Part shown: piece by piece, positions 1 to 11,486 of the stretch
Position numbering within the stretch: position 1 is the first letter of the stretch
How the letters are laid out: every line of letters begins with the position of its first letter
DNA from: Epiperipatus broadwayi
Lineage: Eukaryota; Onychophora; Udeonychophora; Euonychophora; Peripatidae
DNA length: 64,000 bases
Assembly (NCBI GenBank): GCA_028023455.1
Contig: JAQFVV010012506.1
Coordinates: 3,652,714-3,716,713 of the forward strand
Direction of reading: 5' to 3'
The notes under the pieces: generated by a model
Told to the model about the DNA's origin: nothing
Seen by the model: the letters and a program-made list of their open reading frames with translations, nothing else
The model's database searches: none
Program-made: the position numbers and the translations under genes

Positions 1-1190
1 TAGCTTATATAGTCATATAGGTCTGAACTCAGTTCAGTATCTATACATTTTGGTGTTTTTGGTTCTTTAATAATCATAGCCACCACTATCTTATTAGGCA
101 GTATTGGTTTTAAGCCAATAAACATTACATGATTATCATTTCTTATGCTTGCTTATAACTGTTATTAAAACACAAACTCCATACAGTATTGCCACTCGGT
201 GCAAGCCAGAGTAATTAATGGATGCCAGAAGGCTTGTGCATAAAATCCCCATCTACTGCCTACTCATCCAATATTCCCAGACTAGTTTCTGGCTTGTGGT
301 TTTTGTCAGTGAGAGCATTGGATCAGAGAGCATTGCACCTAGATCTTAGGATCTAATGCAATGCTCCAGAAACTACCTTTTATCTCTATTTAACTCCAAG
401 ATCATTAGCTTATATAGTTATATAGGTCTGAACTCAGTTAAGTACCTATTCATTTTGGTGCCTTTGTTTCTTTAATAACAATAGCCACGACTATCCTATT
501 AGGTAGGATTGGTTTTAAGCCAATAAACATCATATGATCCTTTCTTGTGCTTGCTTACAGGGAAAACTCTCCATACAGTATTGCCACTAAGTACAAGCCA
601 GAGTAATCAATAGATGTCAAAAGGCCTGTGCATAAAATCTCCATCTAGTGCCTACTCATCCAATATCCCAGACTAGTATTTGGTTTGTGCCTTTGTCAAT
701 GAGGAGTCTTGGCAATACTGTACGGAGAGTTTTACCTGTTTTAATAACATTTATAAGCAAGCATAAGAAATTGTGATCATGTGATGTTTATTGGTTTAAA
801 ACCAATCTTGTCTAATAGGATAGTGGTGGCTATGGTTATTAATGAACCAAAGACACCAAAATGTATAAGTACTGAACTGAGTTCAGACCTATATGACTAT
901 ATAAGCTAATGAGCTTGGATTGAAAATATTATTGTGTTTTCAATTTAAGACTCATAGTTTTGTAGTTAAGTAGAAATAAAAGGTGGTTGCTGGAGGGTTG
1001 CATTAGATCATAAGATCTAGTTGCAGGGCTCTCAGATCCAAGGCTCCTCACTGATGAAGGCCACAAGCCATAAACTTATCTGGGGATATTGGTTGAGTAG
1101 ACACTAGATGGGGATTTTATACACAAGCCTTCTGACATCCATTGATTACTCTGGCTTTCACTGAGAGGCAATACTATATGGAGACCTGTT
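1..1190. repeat. Array of ~405-bp repeats (two direct, one inverted copy)
   Basis: The word TTAGCTTATATAGT occurs at the left edge, again near 405, and inverted near 893-907. Copy 1 covers about 1-405 and copy 2 about 406-700; copy 3 runs in reverse from about 1190 to 700. The junction near 700-730 abuts CAATACTGTACGGAG, the inverse of the CTCCATACAGTATTG seen near 180 and 577. Each copy contains a motif that on the minus strand reads CTGA-GA, a short GC hairpin, then GAAAC or a decayed form (285-309; 1051-1075 on the plus strand), and a second hairpin around GATCTTAGGATC. Copies differ by scattered substitutions, so the array is old. Related short copies lie at 18,253-18,413 and 62,886-62,950. 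I see no coding capacity. It may be a non-autonomous, retrozyme-like or satellite element. Confidence 0.8.
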
Positions 1191-2519
1191 TTAATATATA
1201 TTTTCTTGATGCATTGTATGTGGATCCAAAAAACTATCACACTTTTTAAATCAATGAGTGATACATGTTTACATAGTAATGGGAAAAAATTTAAAGATAG
1301 GAAAAATATATTAATTACATTTTTTGAATTAAAACACTTAAGATGGCTAATTTTAATGGTGCTATGTATATGTGTTAAGAAATAATTTAAAGATGCTATG
1401 GATATGTAGTAATAAGTAACTTAAAGATGTTATATATAAAATAAAAATTCCCAGAACTGAATGCTATTTCAAAACTAGCTAATTACATTTCTGAGAAATA
1501 AATAACAAACAAATGGTTTGGATAGCAGATGTTTGAAAACTTTAAGTAAAATTAGAACTAAGAACTAAACAAATGCAGATGTTTTAACAAATTGACTAAC
1601 ATCAGAGTGGATTACTTAGCTATAGTATTTACATAGGAATGCTGCTGTAGTAGATATTGATTGTTGGAAGCTAAAAGCTATTGCAATTTTATTTTTAAAT
1701 GTACTTCATTTATGTAAGAATAGTCAGATATAAAGAATGAGATAAGATTGTGTATTGTCATACTGAATCTGATTCACCAAGGGAAGCTGAAAGCCATGGA
1801 AAAAATACCATAGGGTAAAATCTGCTATTTTGTAAGTCTTTTGGTGTATTTGTAAATACAAATGTATAGTGTTTAATAATTATATATACTAAGATTTACT
1901 TATATTCACTTGTATGTATAATTCATAGTTCAATTATCAAAGTTTGTGGAAAAATTAAAAAATTTAGAACAAAATAAAATCTCCTTAAGTGCATAAAGCT
2001 TACATGAGGTATTAATTTCTTGGCCATATTATTTCCAAGAATGCAAAGCCACCCCACCCCTGAAAATAGTAAAACAACAAATAATATATTTACTTTGCTA
2101 CCTCATTTAGATGTGGACAAAGATATAATTTGATGAAATTACAACATATCTTTGTAATCATAAAAATGAAAATATTTCTGGACCTGATGCTGTACTTTGT
2201 AAAATTTGAAATTATAGAGGTATTATCTTAGCTTCAAAACTCAGAATTTTTTAGGAATATATGGATCCATGCAATTGTGATGATTTATAAAAATTAAAAG
2301 AATAAGAATAGAAAAGATTACAATAATATTGTTGCTAGCCATAATAGCAAAAATACTTTAAAGAATTTTATTAAATAAATTGGTTTTAGTTATAGATGAG
2401 TGATTGCTAAAAACTTAATATGGTTTTAGAGAATCAAGAAATACTATATGCAGGACTTTTGTTGTCAAGAAAATGCAAGAAAAATCCATGCGTGAAAATG
2501 CAATTTTATTTTATATTTT
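1191..2519. other. AT-rich DNA without recognised features
   Basis: No coding similarity, terminal repeats or RNA gene could be recognised on either strand. There is only low-complexity AT sequence and a short C-rich patch near 2,050. Confidence 0.5.
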
Positions 2520-2705
2520 ATGTATGGTTTTATTTTTTTTTTAGATAGCTTAACTATTAATAAAATTTCATAAAGAAAATTGTAGAAATTCCAACCAGGA
2601 GATAGATTCAATAGTAGTGGCTTTGTTAAGTTTTCAATTCTATCCTATACTGATAAATTTAACAGTCATTAACTAGTGTTTTAGAGTTTGTGTTTATCAA
2701 CATTT
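2520..2705 (-). pseudogene. LINE 3'-end fragment (jockey-like), broken
   Basis: Translated on the minus strand with stops and frameshifts, this stretch resembles the extreme C-terminal part of the jockey-like LINE at 2,990-5,800: a region ending in LLIVKLSKKN here and LLTVRLSKKF there, after a shared K..KPL segment. The minus strand of 20,160-20,330 has the same region. It is a short 5'-truncated relic and has no function as a gene. The evidence is similarity between window copies only. Confidence 0.5.
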
Positions 2706-2813
2706 TTTTCTCCTAAGAAATATAATTACAAAAAATTAAGTCAGATGTCACATGATCTAATTTAATAAGCTTATGTTTATAAATGTTATATATAGATCCC
2801 CCAAAATAAGCTC

Positions 2814-2934
2814 TTAACAAGCTTTGAGAATATCCCCAACCCCAGACCAGTTTCTGCTACTGGCATCATCAGTGCTGATAATGCCAGTAGCAGAAAATGA
2901 TCTGGCTTGGAGATATTTTCAAAGCTTGTTAAGA
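2814..2934. repeat. Near-perfect ~120-bp hairpin with a hammerhead-like core
   Basis: The arms run from TTAACAAGCTTTGA at the left to TCAAAGCTTGTTAA at the right and meet at CATCAGTGCTGATAATG, so the transcript of either strand would fold into one long hairpin. The minus strand reads CTGATGA, TGC-CAGTA-GCA, GAAAC (2,850-2,872). That is a canonical hammerhead core order with a 3-bp stem II. The downstream word TGGTCTGGGG matches TAGTCTGGGG in the 1-1,190 array, so the two are related. It could be a MITE-like foldback or two ribozyme-bearing units joined head to head. Confidence 0.75.
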
Positions 2935-2989
2935 AATATAATAGAGTGACTTTGAATTAACATTGTGAGAGTATTTCAAAATCAAAAAT

Positions 2990-3571
2990 GAAATCCATTT
3001 CAAATCAATTATTCAACACAACATTGACGTAATTGTATTTCAGAAGACTTATCATTTCTTAAAATAATGCCCATCATTTTTAAATATCTGTATTTACATT
3101 GACTATTGATAAAATGTATTCTCAACATGATATAGCTGCCTTGGTTTCAAACCATCTTATAAAGCAAACAATTTTCATTGAAGATAGTTAAATAATATTG
3201 CAATCACAATTTGAATAGATAATTTTTGTCTATGCAATATTTACAAATCTCCCAATACAAATTATCCATTGCCTCTTCTTACCCCCCCCCCCTTATCTGA
3301 GTTTATAGGAAATTTCAATTCTCATAGTAGTTTTTGGTGCTATGTAAATGGAGATCAAGCAGATTGTTCTCTTTTAATATATAAGGATTTAAGTATTCTG
3401 CAGTTATTTTATATGCTTTGTAGGGAAATATATTCCATTCACAAAGATTGGAGAACAGAAACAACTGATCATTTATATTATTTTGACAAAAATAGTTTAT
3501 CATTATCTGATGATCTACTGATATTGGATCATATACCCCCCCCCCCCATAGTTAACATAATTAAAGCCTAA
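2990..3571 (+). pseudogene. Jockey-like LINE endonuclease domain, partial
   Basis: An open stretch at 3,269-3,571 encodes GNFNSHS (3,308-3,328), matching the GDFNSH motif of apurinic-type LINE endonucleases of the jockey group. It is followed by a spaced TETTDHLYY and ILDH segment corresponding to the family's T..PDL and SDH motifs. Just upstream, around 3,030, a frame reading DVIVFQKTYHFL resembles the DVIALQET segment of the same domain. A homopolymer of cytosines occurs at each end of the open stretch. The catalytic D of GDFN is N here, and frameshifts separate the pieces. It is a dead copy, continuous with the reverse transcriptase remains that follow. Confidence 0.65.
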
Positions 3572-5800
3572 TCATTCTTATAATCCAAATTTATATAGTT
3601 GAAAGTTATCTTGTTCCAAGATGGAATTTAAGGAAAGCTAATTGGAGTTAATATGCTGAATATTTTGAAAGAATATTAATAGAATGTCTCCAACTCTTTC
3701 TTGTTATAATAAGTTTAATAATCTTGTAATGCCAGAATTTCCATCATTTATAAATATCAAAAGCAATTCATTCCAGGTTGGACCAAACCAAAAGTGATAT
3801 TTATAGCCAATTTTTATCTATCAATTATCCATAAATTGCAGGCAAACTTGTAAAGTCATTGATTGTTGCTAGAAAAAAAAATTGAGAAGAGAAATCATAG
3901 AAAACTAAAACTTTACAAGATCTAGTCAAAAGGCTGGTCACTTTTATACAAGCTTGAGGGATATAAAATTAGCTTTGAAAGAATCACAACTGTAATTCTA
4001 ATGAGGTTGTAAATTTTATACATTTGATTTCCAAACTCAAGATTGACAGAATAATAAAAAGCATTATAAAAATACAATTGCAAATTTCTCTTTGACATTT
4101 TTTTTCTAATATCAATCTGATAAAAACAAAAGATGTTGGTGGGCTTCTATTGGCTCTTGATTGTCTTAAATAGTGATGGCCCCAGGAGTAGATAGCATAG
4201 TTTCAAAGTTTTAAAAAATGTAGGATCTCAGTGAAAGCATGGTTGATACAATTATTCAGTTAAAAAAATTGATATAAAAACAAAGCAAAGAAACTTAGCA
4301 AAGTCTAAAAAATTATTGCCTAATATCTTTATTGTATATTGTCTACAAACTTCTTGAAATAATCATATGAACAAGAATTTTGCCAATAGTTAAAAATCAT
4401 CTGTCTATGGAAAGTTGGGTTTTACTCCAGGATAAGGTGATAGTAAACAAGTTTAATCTTTAATAACTCTAATTTTTCAAAATAAATTAGCAATTGGTGT
4501 TATCTTTATTGATCTAATCTAAGCATGTGATTCTGTTTGTAAAAAAAATAGTCTTAAGTTTCTGAAATTCTTAAATTTAGGAAAACCTACAATTTATTTG
4601 GAAAAGAGCTCCCCAATAAAAAAAAAAAAATCAAATGATACTAAATGGTTATTATAATAAAATACAAAATTTTACCTTTCTCAGGATATTATTCTCTCAT
4701 CTACTTTATTTGGTATATTTTTCAATGATCTGAAACAATGCAGCAAATTCATATATGCTGATGATATTGCATTGACTTCTCAAACAAAATCATTTTCTGA
4801 AATAGAAAAGTGTTCCAATAAAAATATGAAAAGACTACAAATCTTCAAAAACTGGAGTCTTATTCTTTGTCCATTGAAGCCAGTATGCTCAATTTTTTTT
4901 TATCTAAATAAAGAATTATCTCAATCTGAAATAATTTTTTACAATAGTAGACTGAAATGCAATCCTATCCTATGCTATTTAGGAATAATCTTTGATCATA
5001 CATCATATGCTAACATATTTTCATCATTTAGCTAAGATTAGATCAAAATTAATTCCTAGGAATAATCTTCTTGGAAAGGTAGTGAGTACCACTTAGCGTT
5101 GTGATGCAAATATTTTAAGGCCAGCTTCTTTAGCGTAGAATGCTATGTCCCAGTTTGGAGGAAAAGTTCCCAATCTAAACTTTAGGTTATTCAATTAAAC
5201 ATTATTATGAGAAATAGTATTAATACACTCAAATTATTTCTTTGTAATGATTTCCATTCTTTCACTTATTCCTCTGTCAGATGTCATAAGAGAAATTGTT
5301 TCATAGAAAATATATAAAAGGCTGTTAAGCAAATTAGATTTGCCAGCTTGTCTCAAAATAATATCTCTCTTTTGAATGTTAAATTGAGAATCTACAATCA
5401 AAGAATTATGGTATAAAAAAATTGAAATTCTTATAATATTCAAACAAATTTATTTTTTTAGATCCCATAATAAAGTCTGCTGGATTTTATCTTCTAGAAG
5501 CAATTGCAGTCTCATTAACATATTTATGACAAACAATGGTAAATGTGTTCTCTGCTTCATAAATATAATTTATTAGTTACTGATCTATGTAAATGTGGAC
5601 AAACACAAACTAATCCACATAGTTAATGATTGTTGAATCTATAGTAATGGCAAAATTGAAGAACTTAATAAAGCCATTGGTGATTCTACCTCGTAATTGG
5701 GATAACTCTGAATTTCTTCATGATACATTGTTAACAGTTAGGTTGTCAAAAAAATTCACAAGTTTAATAAATAAATAGTATTCATTATATCAAATTTACT
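3572..5800 (+). pseudogene. Jockey-like LINE reverse transcriptase, degenerate
   Basis: Conserved RT blocks appear in changing frames: a GP..GI-like segment near 4,170, NYRPIS-like and LLEI-like blocks near 4,310-4,365, FTPG near 4,420, FIDL-like near 4,505, then YADD (4,754-4,765) within an open stretch at 4,772-5,035 that ends in the family's YLG..D segment. RNNLLGK follows near 5,060. The 3' end keeps a CKCG...H cysteine cluster at 5,588-5,625, typical of the C-terminus of these ORF2 proteins. Stops and shifts throughout show it is not expressed as protein. The order endonuclease then RT, all on the plus strand, makes this one roughly 2.8-kb 5'-incomplete element. The family assignment rests on motif recall and was not searched. 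Confidence 0.75.
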
Positions 5801-6270
5801 CAACCCACAATTTTGACACCATCCACTTTGGATAAATACAGTAATGATGATCACTAATCACTTATTCAATTAGACATCTTTAACCTCTGTTAAAGATTAA
5901 TAGATCTGATTTTTTTTTAAAATTTAAACATTTCTCAAAAATGCTGTAATAATAATAATTAAAATTACTTATTTGGATAGTTCTATGACATTATAGCATG
6001 GGAACTATCAAAATCGAACTTTCATCCATAACCGTTAACTCTCACGCCCTTTACTATATCATTGCAATAAACCATACTGGATATATTATTAGATGAATTT
6101 TTAAAAAAAAAACAACTTATGAAATTATGGTTATTTAATATTTTCAATAATATATGTGTGTGCTTAGAGAGAAAGAGAAATAAAGTCTGTTAAATTTTTA
6201 TTCAAAGTATATAACATTTCATTCACACACAATAATTTTTTGTTCTAACGTAAATAATGATTTACAAAAA
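5801..6270. other. AT-rich spacer
   Basis: No features recognised between the LINE relic and the SINE. Confidence 0.45.
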
Positions 6271-6280
6271 TTTAATCGTT

Positions 6281-6386
6281 GTCAAGCGTCGTTAGCCGAG
6301 AGGTCAGTGCAGCTGACTTGCAAGCAAACAGTGTTGTTGCGGGTTCGCCTCCCGGCCGATGCTATGACATATGGAAAAAAAAAAAA
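6281..6386 (+). repeat. tRNA-derived SINE / tRNA retropseudogene with TSD
   Basis: A 78-nt tRNA-like body spans 6,286-6,363 and is followed by ATATGG and a run of 12 A. Box A is TAGCCGAGAGG and box B is GGGTTCGCCTCC, so an internal pol III promoter is plausible. GCGTCGT pairs with CCGATGC as a 7-bp acceptor stem with one mismatch. The D region resembles tRNA-Ser/Leu. The anticodon loop reads CTTGCAA, giving TGC (nominally Ala), but the anticodon stem is poor, so it is unlikely to be a working tRNA. Flanking duplications TTTAATCGTT (6,271-6,280) and TCTAATCGTT (6,387-6,396) show insertion by retroposition. Confidence 0.8.
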
Positions 6387-6399
6387 TCTAATCGTTTTT

Positions 6400-7787
6400 G
6401 AATATAGGAACAGTTCATTTGATTTAAAACATTTAGTTTTGTATTAATGATCAAAAATTAAAACATTTAGTTTTTTAATGACGTAAATCTACGTATTATC
6501 GTTTTTTATTTTATGTGATAGTAATTACTAGAGTGATTTACATTAACACCTATAAATTACTATAATTTCCTCTTTCTCCAAAACCTTAAAAGTTTCGAAC
6601 TTCTCATGTCTGGATCAATGCAAAGAATTAAGGATTAGATGAAACTAGTAGCGAATTATAATTTTTCCCGTTTTAAATGTTTAATTTCTGTGAATATATT
6701 TTTGTTCTTAAAAAAGTATTTATAAATTAAATTATTTTAATTTTATTAAGTTTTAAATTGAAATCGTTATTGAAAAAAATAATAAATATAAATGACTATA
6801 AAGTGTAAATACGTAATACTGATGTTGATGAGCCATGGATATACTTATACACTACTTATAATAAAAATTGATCCACCCAGAACGAAGTCACGTAGTTACC
6901 TGAAAGCAGTTGTAAAACAGATGTAAATTATACAAGTCAAAGCTGGCAGAAAATCATATCAAGGGATAAAAATATATCAGCGCAAGTAAGCAATATTTGG
7001 GAAATTCTTCTGATAGATTGTGCTTCATTAAATTGATGATAGCTTAATGGAGGCAATCCTTTGGTTTCGCTTAATTACTAAAAATATATTTTTTATTTTT
7101 AATTCTAACTAAGGTTCTTTTTAAATATACTTTTTTCACCTTCTATCTTTAAAAATGAGTAATTATGATTGCTCTTTTTATTCTTTGATTTATTGCAATA
7201 TTATGATACTCTGGTAATTAGAATTTTATTTATGTTACTAATTAATCATTTGTTAATCAAAACCATTGTAAGTCACCTTATAGTACCATTATTTTTCCTA
7301 TCTTTGTACTTAAAAATAAAATCTCATTTAGATATTCAAATGTCATTACTCCAAGAAAATAATCATATAATTATTGCTCTGTCTAAAACTTAATATATCT
7401 AGAAGACGTCTATATTTTTATTAAGGGGTGTGTGTGCAGTTTTATTTATATTGCAATTTGTAAGAATTAATAAGAATTACTAGAAGCCATTAGAATGTCG
7501 ATGTATTTTTCAATTTTTGCATCCATAAACAAATTTTTAAAATCGGAATCATAACTATTATTTCTGAATAAAACTGTTTTTATTATACTATAATCTGAAT
7601 TTATATAAGCATGTTGAAATGAATTGTACACTTGCACGTCAATAAACAATATGTATTTTATTGTAAACAAAGCTTGTTAACAAAATGTTATATAGAATAC
7701 TAATAATTTTAATTGCATGTAAATGATGTTTACAGCTGGTCAAATATGTAACATTAATGAATACTTTACAGAACAATCACATTAAAG
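6400..7787. other. AT-rich DNA without recognised features
   Basis: Only short open frames of biased AT composition are present. No domain, tRNA or terminal repeat could be supported. Confidence 0.45.
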
Positions 7788-7992
7788 TATGTTACTAGGA
7801 CAAATTACAAGCAGATTCTAAAAAAACATTTTTAAATAAACTTGTAAATACATTTACCCTTTTGTGCATCTTATGCCAGTTCATTTTGTCTGTTAAAGAA
7901 TTTCCTTTTATGTGCAAAAGAATAAACATATTTGCAAGTTTATTTAAAAATGATTCTTTAGAATCTGCTTGCAATTTGTCCAAGTAACATAT
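7788..7992. repeat. ~205-bp palindrome (MITE-like)
   Basis: The left arm ATGTTACTAGGACAAATT matches, inverted, AATTTGTCCAAGTAACAT at the right. Arm similarity continues inward through GCAGATTCTAAA / TTTAGAATCTGC and a shared TTTTTAAATAAACTTG block to a loop near 7,880. No coding capacity. Small frames inside it simply reflect the foldback. The structure fits a non-autonomous foldback DNA transposon; no clear target duplication was seen. Confidence 0.75.
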
Positions 7993-7999
7993 TCAGATG

Positions 8000-9636
8000 T
8001 CATTGTTCCATGAAGTATTTGTTTAGTGATGTACGATATATGCAAAGGAAGCTTGGAATAAAATATAGCAGATATCAAGACTCCATTCTCCATTAATTGT
8101 AATTATTAAAATATTTCATATTTTTTCTTTTGCAAATTTTTCTTTTATAGGATTTGATAGATTGTTTTAAATTGTCTTTTCTTTACCCCCCCACCCCCAA
8201 TTTATTATTATTATTATTATTATCATCATCAAAAATTATTTGATTTTTTATATATAATTAAATTTTGATCCATCATTTCCATTTATTTTGCCTGCTGTTT
8301 TAGCTCTGGAATTAGCATCACATAAATAATATTATTTTTTAGAAAATTGGTTGTTCCTCATATAATTGTTTCATCACATTGATCATTAAAAATCATGGTA
8401 TTGATCACAACATCTTCCTTCTCATGGATATTTTTTATTCAAAAATGGAAACAATATACATTACTTTTTGCTGTCCATGATTTTCTTTGGACTAGGCAAA
8501 AATTTGGAAATACTGTTGTCAGAAATAATATTTCTCAAAAAAGTTGTGAGAGTTCACTTTTGGTTTTAATTCATTGTATGTGCATCTCTTTCTGTTGTTA
8601 TTATATTTAATTTATAATATTGTTTTGTTCCTATTACGATACAGTATTAATTTTATTAAATAAATGTTGGGAGAAAAAGGAAAGATGCTGAATTTGAATT
8701 TGTATGAAACAATAAAAGACTCACGAAGCACTCATCTACACATTCCATGCATCCAACATTATAGCAGAAATCATGGAAGTTTGAGGAAATTGTACTTTGA
8801 ATTTAAATGTAATATTGATTATCATTGTTTAGCCACCAAACACTGCCTGATGTCACTGTTACTAGTCAAAAACCAATAGATATAACGTTACCGGGCTGAT
8901 TTACAATTTACTTTTTTTACACTACTACATGTCAGCGCATAGCGCTGGAATTCACAGGGAGGGGGATCCGATGTTTTTGACGATCCTTCGGATCATCCAT
9001 CACAACATGCACAACATTTTTAAAAACAAAATTATTTAATAAAATCTACTATTTCCTTTTTTCAATTAATGTCTGATCAAAAAAAAAAAAAAATTCAACA
9101 CTATTTTAAGACAATTTACAAAAAATAATTCAATTTGAAAATTCCCCTCTGATCAAGCCAAGCTTATAGTTTGAAAGTCTCGTAGCTGTCCCTGTGCAAA
9201 ATATGTTTTACACGTGATTTCTATATAATGACCAAAACGTACACTTTTGAAATGCGTTTAACCTTTAAAATATGTGTAAGGAAGCGTGTCTTTTGTCTTA
9301 CAATTAATACTATCTAAAACTACATCAGGTCATATAAAAAATAAGTACTTATAATGCACATGCAAAGACTTAGGACAACTTGAATTCTATACACTCCCAC
9401 ATCATACTGTAGCAATCTGTGAAGTGTGTGATAGTACTGTGAAGCAGAAAAGCTGCTTAGCGTCCACTGCAGTACCGCGCGCGACAAAAGCTGCTTAGTG
9501 GTCAATATGAACAGAATTGTTCTATAGGCTGCATGAGCAGTATATTTCTGTGCTTTTGCATGGAAGCAGTGACATCAGTCGGTGTTTGGTGGCTAATCGA
9601 TGGCAACCATAATATTTACACAAAACAATTATCAAA
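8000..9636. other. Unassigned stretch with microsatellite and GC-richer patches
   Basis: Contains a C-rich tract near 8,186, a (TTA)n run at about 8,201-8,221, small open frames at 8,395-8,610 and 8,664-8,879 that I do not recognise, and two GC-richer patches (about 8,925-9,000 and 9,330-9,600). The first patch has two small palindromes, CAGCGCATAGCGCTG and GGATCCG...CGGATC. The second has GCTGCTTAG twice and CCGCGCGCG. They could be ends of an unrecognised transposon or an untranslated exon; nothing decides it. Confidence 0.35.
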
Positions 9637-10240
9637 ATTTTTGGTACTTTATATTATCTTTTCTATCAAGTTTGGCAGCCATTTTTTTTACTTACATAAT
9701 TTCATTGTCATACAAATAATTCTCTGGGTGTTTTTTTTTACAATTTCATTTTACTGAATATGTGTTGGTTGTTAAGTTTTTAAAAAGTAATAAATCGATT
9801 ATAAATTCCATTCTGAAGGTTTATTTCAATTTTTTTTTTTTGTTTACCTTATAATGTAAATGCTGATGCACTCTGAACATTGTTTGTCTAAATTCATGTC
9901 TTTTTTTTAATCACTATCATTTTGGAAAAATAATGAAAATTTGATATTTTTTTTTGACAGAACAGCATGCAGTGGAGTATTTCTAAAGATATGACAATGT
10001 TCAGAGCATGTTAGTGATTAATATAAACAAAAAAGAAATGAAATAAACCTTCTGAATAGAATTGATAATCAATTTATTAATTTTTTAAAACTTAACAACT
10101 AACACATATTCACTAAATTAAAATTGGAAAAAAAAAAAGCATAAACAAATACTTGTATGCCTATGAAACTGTATACCTCAAAAAAAAAGTGGCCATCAAG
10201 CTTGGTAAGAAGGATAATACATATGTATCTTTTTTTTTAA
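9637..10240. repeat. ~600-bp inverted repeat with spacer
   Basis: The left arm (about 9,637-9,860) reappears inverted at about 10,025-10,240. Marker words are TGAATATGTGTTGGTTGTTAAG on the left and CTTAACAACTAACACATATTCA on the right, and GAAGGTTTATTTCA on the left with TGAAATAAACCTTC on the right. About 160 bp of spacer carries TGCTGATGCACTCTGAACATTG and the near-inverse CAATGTTCAGAGCATG, so the fold continues inward. No coding evidence. A foldback or MITE-like element is likely. Confidence 0.75.
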
Positions 10241-10910
10241 TAAGTAGTAACATAAAATTATCTAAAATATATAAAATCTTGATTTTAAAGATCTTTACTT
10301 ATATAAGTCTATCAGTGAATAATATCATCAGCTCTAGCTTTTAATAATTTATTGATACTCTTGTTTTATTTTACTTTTATTTTCCATCTTCAAAATAATA
10401 GATCAAGATTTCACTGTATATTTCTTATGGGTATATGCTTTTTTTGTGATTGAACTATTGAATTTTTTTATATGTTAAATTAATACTAAATTAAATCCAT
10501 TATTTAAATTATATATAAAAGAATAGTCGCAATTAATAAGCTAAATTAGAAATTTAGAAATAGATAAACTTTTTAGTGAGTCCTAATTATCTAAATTTTA
10601 TTCTAGTGTATTTTTAATGTTTTAGAGAATGAATTTATTATTAATTTGATATATATTTTATTCTTTGCTTGTTTGTTATTTTATTGTCATTGTTGAATTT
10701 ACTATTAATCTGTCTAGTTATTTAAAAATCAGTAGTTAGTTGAAATTTTAAGGACATTATTGTGTGTGTATGTGTGTGTGTATATATTATTTAAATAATA
10801 ATTGAAATAATGCTTAAAGCTAAACGGGATAATATGTAACCATTAGAAACCAGTAACCACCTAAACATACCAATAAAGATAGTAATCAATATTTCTCACT
10901 GTTGTCAATG
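10241..10910. other. AT-rich spacer with (TG)n
   Basis: Nothing is recognised except a (TG)n/(TA)n microsatellite at about 10,760-10,788. AATGCTTAAAGCTAAA at 10,809 matches words near the centre of the next palindrome. Confidence 0.4.
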
Positions 10911-11486
10911 CAACCTCTCTCCTTTTAATAATAAGAGTGGAAATCCACTCTTACTAATGGTCCAATGAATATATATGGACACTTTAAAAAATTGCAACTT
11001 GACCACAGAAATTGAAATATTGATACAATGAAGTTTAAATAAACCTCTTTAAACTTGAAATAAACATGTCCATGTAATGAAGATTAATAAATAGTCAATT
11101 ATAACATTACAAACTGCAATACTTTTAAATTGCTCATGTATTATTTAAATAAAAAGTGAAATAATGCTTAAAGCTAAATGGATCCCATTTAGCTATATTA
11201 TTTAAATAATACGATCGATTTAGCTTTAAGCATTATTTCACTTATTATTTAAATAATACATGAGCAATTTAAAAGTATTGCAGTTTGTAATGTTATAATT
11301 GACTATTTATTAGTTTTCATTACATGGACATGTTTATAAATTTCATGTTTAAAGAGGTTTATTTAAACTTCATTGTATCAATGGTCAAGTTGCAATCTTT
11401 AAGTGTCCATATATATTCATTGGACCATTAGTAAGAGTGGATTTCCACTATTATTATTATTATTATTATTAAAAGGAGAGAGGTTG
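10911..11486. repeat. 576-bp palindromic element with CAACCTCTCTCC termini
   Basis: The element begins CAACCTCTCTCCTTTTAATA and ends with its inverse AAAAGGAGAGAGGTTG. The arms are nearly the same over their whole length, including TGGTCCAATGAATATATATGG and its inverse, and meet around 11,185-11,200 at an AGCTAAATGGATCCCATTTAGCT core. A (TTA)n expansion lies inside the right terminus (11,450-11,472). No protein is encoded. The perfect, long, centre-closed foldback with defined ends fits a MITE or foldback transposon, probably relatively young given the arm similarity. Confidence 0.85.

Noticed and set aside
3315-3503. Minus-strand open frame opposite the LINE endonuclease remains
   Set aside because: It is a shadow of the recognisable plus-strand domain.
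8395-8879. Two small plus-strand frames
   Set aside because: No recognisable domain, poor composition, no splice-site support; kept only as unassigned.
9320-9757. Divergent small frames in a GC-richer patch, considered as a bidirectional promoter or first exons
   Set aside because: No donor site after the plus-strand frame and no known protein similarity.
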